Positions 22,518 to 29,117 of a DNA stretch of 41,270 nucleotides are shown in pieces. A program made the position numbers and the translations under genes. The notes below the pieces were generated by a model that saw nothing but the letters and a program-made list of their open reading frames with translations, was not told the DNA's origin and searched no databases. The DNA comes from Planctomycetota bacterium (GTDB lineage: Bacteria; Planctomycetota; B15-G4), in assembly GCA_029259725.1 (NCBI GenBank), contig JAJDER010000172.1:1-41270 (forward strand). The letters run 5' to 3'. The stretch's first letter is position 1. Every line of letters starts with the position of its first letter.

Positions 22518-24428
22518 TCACTGCACGACGACCGACAGCGGCAGGCTCACGTCGCACTTGTTGCCGCCCTTCTCCTGCAGGGTCTGCATCTGCAGCGTCA
22601 CGCCGATGAGCGCGCCGGCGAAGTCGGGGAACGGCAGGTCGAGCGCGAACTCGCCGTCGGCATCGAACGCGAAGGTCCAGATCTGCAACTCCCCGAAGAG
22701 CCAGTACGGCCCGAACTTCGTGGTCACCGGCGAGGCCAGCAGGCCCGACGAGGGCGGATTCTCCACGGCCAGGAAGAACGCATGCGACTTCGTCGGGACG
22801 CCGTGGGCGCGGTACTGCAGCAGTCCGCTCTCCGCGACGACGCCGGCGATGTGGAACACGTGGCAGGTCCCGAGCACCAGGTACACCTCTCCGGACGAGG
22901 CCCCCGACGGTGAGGCGGACAGGGCCGCCACGAGCATGTCCGGCAGTCCGTCACCGTTCACGTCGCCGGCCATGGCCACGTCGCCGCCGGCGCGGTCGTT
23001 GCCGGTGATGCCGTTGAGCACGTAGCCGTTGCTGCTCAGGTTGTCCAAGGAGAGGCTGGCGGGAAGCGCCGGGCCGCCGTAGACGACGTAGATCTCGCCG
23101 CTCTGGCCGCCGTTCGGATCGGCATTGTGCGCCCCGATGATCACGTCGTCGTAGTCGTCGCCGTTGACGTCCATGCCGCCGCCGACGCCGCTGCCGGCGC
23201 CGTCCTGGGCGTCCACGCCGAGCAGCTTGGTGGCGTGGGCCCCCGGTGACGCGGTGTCGATCACGGCGGGCAGCGCACTGTCGCCGTAGATGATGTACGC
23301 GCGGCCGGTGTTCAGCGGCGGGCCGCCGCCGGCCCCCGGGTCGTAGCTGGGCGAACCCAGGATCAGGTCGTCGAAGCCGTCCCCGTCCACGTCACCGGCG
23401 CCGGACAGCGAATCGGCCAGGAACGCGCCGGGCTTCTCGCCCTGGATCATGATCGACTCGGCGGTCGTGGCCGTGGCCAGGTCCAGGGTGTCGCCATGAC
23501 TGTCCCCGCCGAAGATGACGTGGGCCTGGCCGGCGTTGACCTTGCCGGCCGGGTCCGCCTCCGAGGCGCTCACCACGAAGTCGCCGAAACCGTCGCCGTC
23601 CATGTCGCCCACGTGCGCGGCGCGCTGGCCGAAGCGGCCTCCGCCGGCCGCGGCGGAGATCACCACGCCGAGGTTGCTGAGCGTGTCGAGGTCGTCGAGC
23701 GCGAAGGTGTTGCCGAAGGTGTCGCTGCCGTACACGACGTAGGCGCGGCCCTCGGTGACGTTGAAGCTCGGCGCGCCGATGAGGATGTCACTGAAGGCAT
23801 CGCCGTTGAAGTCGCCGCCCGCCACGCCGAACCCGGCCTTCTCGCCCGTGCCGGGGCCGCCGTTGTTGGCGCCGCGGAACACCACGCCGCCGCTTCCCAG
23901 GCTGGCCAGGTCCAGGGTGGCCGGGAGCGTCGTGGAACCGTAGATCAGGTAGGCCACGCCTTCGGACAGCTGGACGAGTTCCGCGTTGGGCGCCCCGATC
24001 AGGAAGTCATCGATGCCGTCGTTGTTCACGTCGCCCGCGGCACACGCCGACAGGCCGGTCTGCGGCCCCCCGGTGAAGAAGTCACCCAGTGCCTCGTCGC
24101 CCTCGATGAGCACATCGGCTGCGGCGAGGGAGAGATCGTCGATGTCGGCGCTGCCGTACACCAGGTAGGCGCGGCCGGTGTCGTCGACGGAGGCGCCATC
24201 GTGCTTCCAGCTCGTGACCAGCACGTCGTCGAAGCCGTCGTCATTGACGTCGCCGACACCGGCAACCACCGCGCCGGCCTCGTCTCCCGCGATGTGCCCG
24301 GACGCCGTCGTGCCGTGGTTGCGCAGGAAGGCGAGCTCCACTTCGCGGTTGTCCGCGGTGGCCGTGGGCGCGACCAGGGCGACGAAGAGCGCCGCCGCGC
24401 AAGCGGGGCGAAGGGTGAGCGAACGCAT
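22518..24428 (-). CDS. Exported FG-GAP (integrin-alpha-like) repeat protein
   Basis: A 636-residue protein. The signal peptide (1-25, ending TATA-D) is followed by seven FG-GAP units, each with a calcium-binding D-x-D/N-x-D-G loop: DVNDDGFDDVLV, DVNNDGIDDFLI, DFNGDAFSDILI, DMDGDGFGDFVV, DVDGDGFDDLIL, DVNGDDYDDVII and DVNGDGLPDMLV. These would close a seven-bladed calcium-stabilised propeller. A C-terminal beta domain of about 120 residues follows (from CHVFHIAG), probably for attachment or secretion. Such proteins are usually cell-surface binding or adhesion proteins; the ligand is unknown. ATG 24428 begins the signal peptide. Confidence 0.88.
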   Translation of the reverse strand: MRSLTLRPACAAALFVALVAPTATADNREVELAFLRNHGTTASGHIAGDEAGAVVAGVGDVNDDGFDDVLVTSWKHDGASVDDTGRAYLVYGSADIDDLSLAAADVLIEGDEALGDFFTGGPQTGLSACAAGDVNNDGIDDFLIGAPNAELVQLSEGVAYLIYGSTTLPATLDLASLGSGGVVFRGANNGGPGTGEKAGFGVAGGDFNGDAFSDILIGAPSFNVTEGRAYVVYGSDTFGNTFALDDLDTLSNLGVVISAAAGGGRFGQRAAHVGDMDGDGFGDFVVSASEADPAGKVNAGQAHVIFGGDSHGDTLDLATATTAESIMIQGEKPGAFLADSLSGAGDVDGDGFDDLILGSPSYDPGAGGGPPLNTGRAYIIYGDSALPAVIDTASPGAHATKLLGVDAQDGAGSGVGGGMDVNGDDYDDVIIGAHNADPNGGQSGEIYVVYGGPALPASLSLDNLSSNGYVLNGITGNDRAGGDVAMAGDVNGDGLPDMLVAALSASPSGASSGEVYLVLGTCHVFHIAGVVAESGLLQYRAHGVPTKSHAFFLAVENPPSSGLLASPVTTKFGPYWLFGELQIWTFAFDADGEFALDLPFPDFAGALIGVTLQMQTLQEKGGNKCDVSLPLSVVVQ

Positions 24429-24841
24429 GGTGGACTCCAGGACTCGGGACGAGGATGCACGCGCCGCTGTCGTGCGGGCTCCTGCAGATGCGTTCGCCAG
24501 GTGTCGGTCAGTCGAGGGCCACGCCGCCCCGCTCGCAGGGGTGCGCATAGCGGCGATCCTAGTGTCCGAAGAGGCCCATCTCGATGCTCGTGGATATGAC
24601 TTTGTCCACAATCCCTGCACAGTCGGGTGCGGCGCTCGAAGGCGTCTCGACGCGCGAAGCGGGCCGCCCCTCCGCATCCTCCCGAGACTCTCCACATGCG
24701 CATGACGGGTGCGGCGATGTTCCACGGGCCGAGGTTTCTCGGATCCGTACTCAGCCGGAGGACAACAACGGGCGGCGCGGCCACGACAGGCGCTAACATC
24801 CGGCGCCAGCGGCCACACACGGTTCACGAGGTCTCCGCCCG
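24429..24841. other. Divergent intergenic region of FG-GAP and hydrolase genes
   Basis: 413 bp without a supported gene. It holds a candidate minus promoter (24556-24584), a short AT-richer hairpin GTGGA-tatgactt-TGTCCAC near 24592-24611, and a plus-strand TAACAT (24794-24799) about 42 nt before the hydrolase ATG that could be its -10. Confidence 0.5.
24556..24584 (-). promoter_or_regulatory. Candidate FG-GAP gene promoter
   Basis: Minus strand: TCGAGA (24584-24579), 17-bp spacer, TAGGAT (24561-24556). Four of six -35 matches; the -10 keeps the conserved T-A...T. The predicted leader is about 120 nt. Confidence 0.33.
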
Positions 24842-25522
24842 ATGGTCAGCATCACCTTCGCGAGCTCCGGCGGCCTGCTGCTCGGCCGTTACGACGCCCC
24901 CGAGGGTCCGGCTCCCGCGGCCGGGCCCGTGGCGGCCGTGGTCTGCCACCCGCACCCGCTGCACGGCGGCACCCTGGACAACAAGGTGGTCCACGCCACG
25001 GCGGCTGTGCTGCGCGAGCGTGGACTGGCGGTCCTGCGCTTCGACTTCCGCGGCGCCGGCGGCAGCGAGGGTGTGCACGACGGCGGTGCCGGTGAGTGCG
25101 ACGATCTGCGCGCGGCGATCGCGGAGCTGGCCGGGCGCGCCGAGGCCGACGGCCGACCGCTCGGCCGGGGCGCCCTGCTGCTAGCCGGTTTCTCCTTCGG
25201 ATCCTGGATCGCGTCGCGCCTCGCTGTCGAGGACGACCGGGTCGGGGCCGTGCTGGTCATCGCGCCACCGGTGAACCACTACGACTACGGCGACCTCGCG
25301 GCCGAGGCGACCCGGCCACTCGCGGTCATCTACGCCCACGACGACGAAGTCGTGCCCGCCGCCGCGGTCGAGGCCTGGCTCGCGACCTGCGCGGGCCGGC
25401 CCTTCAGCGTGCCCGTCGTCGGGTCGGGTCACCTCTTCCACGGCAAGCTCGGTCCGTTGCGCGACGGCGTGAGCGCCTTCGCCGACGTCCTGGCCGCGGG
25501 GCCCGACGCCGGCCGAGGCTGA
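24842..25522 (+). CDS. Alpha/beta hydrolase
   Basis: A 226-residue single-domain hydrolase. VVCHPHPLHGGTLDNKVVH and LRFDFRGAGGSEG form the typical oxyanion-side motifs of the COG2945-like group. The nucleophile elbow is GFSFGSW (Ser about 119). The acid is in YAHDDEVVP and the His in GSGHLFHG. No signal peptide, so cytoplasmic. The substrate, probably an ester or amide, is not predictable. The start has a weak ribosome-binding site. 54 bp separate it from the next gene, which seems to have its own promoter. Confidence 0.87.
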   Translation: MVSITFASSGGLLLGRYDAPEGPAPAAGPVAAVVCHPHPLHGGTLDNKVVHATAAVLRERGLAVLRFDFRGAGGSEGVHDGGAGECDDLRAAIAELAGRAEADGRPLGRGALLLAGFSFGSWIASRLAVEDDRVGAVLVIAPPVNHYDYGDLAAEATRPLAVIYAHDDEVVPAAAVEAWLATCAGRPFSVPVVGSGHLFHGKLGPLRDGVSAFADVLAAGPDAGRG

Positions 25523-25564
25523 CGCCGCATCCGAACGGCCCCGTGATCGCGAGCGCGTCGGGGG

Positions 25565-25570
25565 TACACT
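25565..25570 (+). promoter_or_regulatory. -10-like TACACT, leaderless position
   Basis: TACACT lies 6 nt before the ATG at 25577. If it is a -10 element, transcription would begin at or next to the start codon. No good -35 is seen and there is no Shine-Dalgarno sequence before this ATG. Confidence 0.35.
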
Positions 25571-25576
25571 CCGCCC

Positions 25577-26104
25577 ATGTTCCTCGACCGATGGCGCGCA
25601 CAGCGGGGCCTGCTGACCCGCTCACCTCCCAGCACGATCACCGATCCGCCCCCCGCGCGGCTCCAGGAGGTCGTCGAGGCCCTCAAACCCCTGCTCGGCG
25701 CGGACGAGTCCCTGGGCGACCCGACCTGGCATCACCGCTGGGACGGGGCGCTCCAACTCGTGGGTCTCGACGCGACCTCGCGCTCGGTCAGCGACGTGCG
25801 CCAGCGTCTGGTGCGCCTCGTCCACGAGTGCGATCTCGGTCACATGTCACGCCTCCGTCGACGCATCCTGGCCGTGGTCCTGTGTCGACCCGAGGGCGGT
25901 GACCTGCGCAGCTGGCACGCCGGTCTCGAGGATGATCAGGGCGAGGTCGGTCCGTCCGTCTGGCGCGCGGCGCGCCGACGCATCGGCGTGCTGGCCCTCG
26001 ACGAGCACGGGAACGCGCAGCTGTTCGGCGGTGACCGCGCGATCGAGAAGGCGGTGCAGTCCTGGCTCGAGACCGCGCGCGACGCGGGCGCCTCGACCGA
26101 CTGA
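25577..26104 (+). CDS. Unknown cytoplasmic protein
   Basis: A 175-residue protein with no signal peptide or membrane helix and no family I recognise. It is mixed alpha/beta: an N-terminal helix (RLQEVVEALKPLL), an Arg-rich middle (VRQRLVRLVHECDLGHMSRLRRRI), a beta segment (IGVLALDEHGNAQLFGG) and a C-terminal helix (EKAVQSWLETARDA). Conventional codon use supports it being real. It is convergent with the thioesterase gene, whose stop is 3 bp away. The ATG has no Shine-Dalgarno and sits 6 nt after TACACT. Confidence 0.65.
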   Translation: MFLDRWRAQRGLLTRSPPSTITDPPPARLQEVVEALKPLLGADESLGDPTWHHRWDGALQLVGLDATSRSVSDVRQRLVRLVHECDLGHMSRLRRRILAVVLCRPEGGDLRSWHAGLEDDQGEVGPSVWRAARRRIGVLALDEHGNAQLFGGDRAIEKAVQSWLETARDAGASTD

Positions 26105-26107
26105 GAC

Positions 26108-26590
26108 TCACTGTTGCTTGCGCAGGTGCCGGGCGCGCTCCCAGTCGGCCTGCTCCTCGTCGGTCTTCGGCACGAACTCGGCCACCACGCCCACGAGCGG
26201 GCGCAGGTCGGTGTCGACAGCGACCATCGTGAAGAAGCCACGCGTGGCGAGCACGCACTGGTCGGCCAGCGGGCCCTCGGTGTAGAGATCGACGCGCACT
26301 CCCAGGGATGACCGCCCGGTGTAGACCACCTTGGAGATGAGCTCGATGATCGCGCCCTGCGGGATCGGGACGTCGAAGTCGACGCGATCGCTGCTGGCCG
26401 TCACGACGTGGTGGTGGCAGTAGCGCGTGGCGGCGACACCGGCCGCCTTGTCCATGAGCTGGAGCGCGCGCCCGCCGAACATCTTCCCGTAGGGATTGGT
26501 GTCCTCGGGGAACACGATCTCGCAGATGTGCGTGGAACCGGTGTAGGGGCCGGCGGCGGACTCGGGATCGCTGCAGCGGGGGGGAACCAT
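26108..26590 (-). CDS. Hotdog-fold acyl-CoA thioesterase
   Basis: A 160-residue acyl-CoA hydrolase of the YciA/BFIT type. IVFPEDTNPYGKMFGGRALQLMDKAAGVAA carries the conserved N-x-x-G-x-x-x-G-G and the catalytic Asp of L-M-D. DRVDFDVPIPQGAIIEL and the long beta strands VYTGRSSLGVRVDLY complete the hotdog domain. It hydrolyses acyl-CoA to free acid and CoA; chain-length preference is not visible. The ATG at 26590 has no clear Shine-Dalgarno and lies 7 nt from the minus-strand TACCAT at 26603-26598, suggesting a leaderless transcript divergent from the next gene. Confidence 0.9.
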   Translation of the reverse strand: MVPPRCSDPESAAGPYTGSTHICEIVFPEDTNPYGKMFGGRALQLMDKAAGVAATRYCHHHVVTASSDRVDFDVPIPQGAIIELISKVVYTGRSSLGVRVDLYTEGPLADQCVLATRGFFTMVAVDTDLRPLVGVVAEFVPKTDEEQADWERARHLRKQQ

Positions 26591-26597
26591 GGCGGCG

Positions 26598-26607
26598 ATG
26601 GTACAAT
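26598..26607. promoter_or_regulatory. Symmetric bidirectional -10 core, both sides leaderless
   Basis: The ten bases ATGGTACAAT read TACAAT on the plus strand (26602-26607, extended as TGGTACAAT) and TACCAT on the minus strand (26603-26598), sharing the central TA. The plus ATG (26614) is 6 nt after the plus hexamer and the minus ATG (26590) is 7 nt after the minus hexamer. Only 23 bp separate the two start codons. No clear -35 is seen on the plus side. Confidence 0.55.
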
Positions 26608-26613
26608 CGCGGC

Positions 26614-27828
26614 ATGCACGCGAAAGCCTGCGTCATCCTGTTCCTCGCCCTGTTGGCGGGCTCCGGCGCGTCGGCCTCCTGGGGTCCGGGCGCGGGTCCG
26701 GCTGCCCCGCGTGACGAGCCTCCGGATGCCGAGGCCGCGGGCGACGAGGCCGCGGGCGACGAGGACGAGGACGAGACCGGCCGAGGCGGGGGCTCCGACG
26801 AGCCCGGGCTGGACCTCTCCGACCCGCGCCACGTGCGCGCCGTGTACCTCGACCTGCTCGGCAGGACGCCGGACCGCGACGAGGTCGAGCTGGCGTCCGG
26901 GAGCCGCCCGGACGTGCTCTTGCGCAGGCTGGTCGGCGGGGCTGACTTCTGGGACCAGTGGTACGAGGAAGAGCTGTACTACTTCCTGCTCGTCGACAAC
27001 GCGCGCCCGGAACGACCCGCGTCGGGACAGTCGCTGCCGTCGCTGCTCGCCGCGGGCGCGATGAGCATGCCCGACGCCGTGCGCTTCATCGCCACCAGCC
27101 AGGCCTTCCATCGCGCCAACCCCGGCAACGACACCTTCGTCAGCGTGGTGCTCGAGCAGTTCCTGGGCATCACCGTGCAGCGCGACAAGGCGATGCTCGA
27201 GGCGGGCAAGAAGATGTACGACGGCCGCTCCGCGAGCCTGTTCTCGCAGCGTGGTGACAGCCAGGCCGACGTGGTGCGCATCGTCACTTCGCAGGACGGC
27301 TTCCACGACTTCATCATGCTGCGGCAGTACCAGCGGTTCCTGGGCGAGGCGCCGCCGCGCGACCTGCTGGCGGAGCTGGGACGCCGCCTCCGCGAGGAGC
27401 CGGGCAGCTACGAGGTGATGGTCAAGGAGTGGTTGCTCTCGCCCCGCTACGCCGAGCGCGTGGCGACCCTGCGCACCAAGAACGACCGCCAGTTCATCCG
27501 CGGGCTGTTCATGGACCTGACCGGGCGCCTGCCGCCGCCGGTCACGCTCCAGCGCCTGCGCACGGCTATGGCCGCCCTCGCGGACGCCGGGCCGCTGCGG
27601 TCGGTCATCGCCCGCGTGCTGCTCGACGGCGAACTCGACCGGCTTCCGGAGAGGGATGAGATCGAGGACGTCGAGGAGTGGATCGAGGAGACGTTCCTGC
27701 GCTTCCTCGGTCGCCCGCCGTCGGCCGAGGAGCTTCAGGACTTCGCCTTGATCTGGCGGCAGGAGGACGCCGGGCCCGCCACGGTGGTGGCCGCCCTGGT
27801 CACCCACTGGGAGTACCAGCACTACTGA
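26614..27828 (+). CDS. Exported DUF1549-like protein
   Basis: A 404-residue protein. The signal peptide (1-21) is followed by an acidic low-complexity linker (about 30-68) and an all-helical body. The pattern R-x-V-Y-x-D-L-L-G-R-x-P recurs: VRAVYLDLLGRTPDRDEVE, FIRGLFMDLTGRLPPP and TFLRFLGRPPSAEEL. This is the hallmark of DUF1549-type domains, common in planctomycetes next to DUF1553, DUF1501 or DUF1800 genes. No haem motif is present in this protein. Function is unknown. It is 81 bp upstream of the DUF1501-like gene and probably operonic with it and the cytochrome. Confidence 0.72.
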   Translation: MHAKACVILFLALLAGSGASASWGPGAGPAAPRDEPPDAEAAGDEAAGDEDEDETGRGGGSDEPGLDLSDPRHVRAVYLDLLGRTPDRDEVELASGSRPDVLLRRLVGGADFWDQWYEEELYYFLLVDNARPERPASGQSLPSLLAAGAMSMPDAVRFIATSQAFHRANPGNDTFVSVVLEQFLGITVQRDKAMLEAGKKMYDGRSASLFSQRGDSQADVVRIVTSQDGFHDFIMLRQYQRFLGEAPPRDLLAELGRRLREEPGSYEVMVKEWLLSPRYAERVATLRTKNDRQFIRGLFMDLTGRLPPPVTLQRLRTAMAALADAGPLRSVIARVLLDGELDRLPERDEIEDVEEWIEETFLRFLGRPPSAEELQDFALIWRQEDAGPATVVAALVTHWEYQHY

Positions 27829-27909
27829 TGGGCAAGACCCGTGACACGGCGGATCGCCCTCAGCGGGTACGCTGGAGTCCACGAGTGGTCTCCCCGGGAG
27901 GACCCAGGC

Positions 27910-29109
27910 ATGACCCCACACCGATCCACCCTCGGCCGGCGTGACCTGCTGCGCGGCGGCGCGGCGCTGTTCGCCACCGCGGCGTTGCCCGGCGCGGCCT
28001 TCGGTCTGCCGGAGAGCTTCCTCTCGCGTCCGGTCGCGGTGCCCTTCCTGCCCGGGGCTCCGGCCACGAAGCGCGTCGTGCTGGTCGTCTTCGGCGGGGG
28101 TGTCCGCGCGCGCGAGATGCTGGGCAGCGGCAACACGCCCAACCTCGACCGCATCGCGGAGGAGGGCGTCGTCTTCAACAACACCTACGCACGCAACAAC
28201 GGGCACTACGGCTCGGCGACGAACATCTTCACCGGCCGCTTCGAGAGCTACGGCATCCGCGAGAACGCGCGCAGCGCGGACCCGACGCTGTTCGAGTACA
28301 TCCGCCGCGACGCCGACCTGCCGTCCACCGAGGTCTGGTTGTCCACCGCCGGCTCGGACCAGGAGACGAACTACGCCTACTCGGCGCATGGCGACTACGG
28401 CTACCGCTTCGGCGCGAACCTGATCGGCGGTGAGGGCATCTTCAACGCCGAGTTCCGCGAGGTCATCGCCGGCTCGCAGGACCGTCTCCCGCGGCGCGAG
28501 CCGGACGAGGAGGCTGCGCTGCAGCGCTTGCGCGGCGCGATCAAGACGCCGCTCGGCGTGGCCGGCACCGGGCAGATCAACGACCCCGAGGCCACGGCGC
28601 GCATCGAGAGCTACATCCTCGACGAGTTGCAGGGCGGGACCACGGGCATCACCGGCATCGGCGCCAACGACGCCAAGTCGTTGCGCGTGGCGCGCAACCT
28701 GATGGCGATCTTCAAGCCGCGCCTGCTCGGCGTGACGCTGCGCAACGCGGACATCGCCCACGGCAGCTTCAACGACTACGTGACCGTCATCCGGCGCAAC
28801 GACGAGGAGGTCGGCCGTCTGTTCGCCGCCATCCGCGGCGATGCCGAGCTGGCCGACAGCACGGCGGTCTTCGTGCTGCCCGAGTTCGGGCGCGACCGCG
28901 ATCTCAACACGCGCCGCGGTCTCGACCACGGCGACGGGAGCGACGACCTGCACAAGGTGCAGACCGTCGCCTGGGGGCCGGACTTCCGCAGCGGCAAGGT
29001 GGTCACCAAGGAGGTCCAGTCGATCGACGTGTGCCCGACCATCGCGGACATGTTCGGTGTGCGCCCGTCCATGGCGCGCGGCGGCAAGCTGCCCAACCTG
29101 TTCGCCTGA
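27910..29109 (+). CDS. Tat-exported DUF1501-like AlkP-fold protein
   Basis: A 399-residue protein. The twin-arginine signal GRRDLLRGGAALFATAALPG (9-28) is clear. The body has an AlkP-superfamily fold. The first strand, RVVLVVFGGGVRAR, has Gly-Gly where sulfatases keep metal Asp residues. The nucleophile region, NNGHYGSATNIFTG, has His99 in place of Cys/Ser/Thr. The late motif, VLPEFGRDRDLNTRRGLDHG, matches the E-F-G-R...D-H signature of DUF1501. DUF1501 proteins are exported, very abundant in planctomycetes, and of unknown function. ATG 27910 is chosen for GGGAGGA upstream; a GTG at 27841 would add 23 codons before the Tat signal. The cytochrome follows after 8 bp. Confidence 0.72.
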   Translation: MTPHRSTLGRRDLLRGGAALFATAALPGAAFGLPESFLSRPVAVPFLPGAPATKRVVLVVFGGGVRAREMLGSGNTPNLDRIAEEGVVFNNTYARNNGHYGSATNIFTGRFESYGIRENARSADPTLFEYIRRDADLPSTEVWLSTAGSDQETNYAYSAHGDYGYRFGANLIGGEGIFNAEFREVIAGSQDRLPRREPDEEAALQRLRGAIKTPLGVAGTGQINDPEATARIESYILDELQGGTTGITGIGANDAKSLRVARNLMAIFKPRLLGVTLRNADIAHGSFNDYVTVIRRNDEEVGRLFAAIRGDAELADSTAVFVLPEFGRDRDLNTRRGLDHGDGSDDLHKVQTVAWGPDFRSGKVVTKEVQSIDVCPTIADMFGVRPSMARGGKLPNLFA

Positions 29110-29117
29110 GGCGCGAA

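Noticed and set aside
27910..29109. Reading this gene as a dead sulfatase
   Set aside because: The Gly-Gly start, central His and E-F-G-R...D-H ending fit DUF1501, so absence of sulfatase residues is a family trait, not decay.
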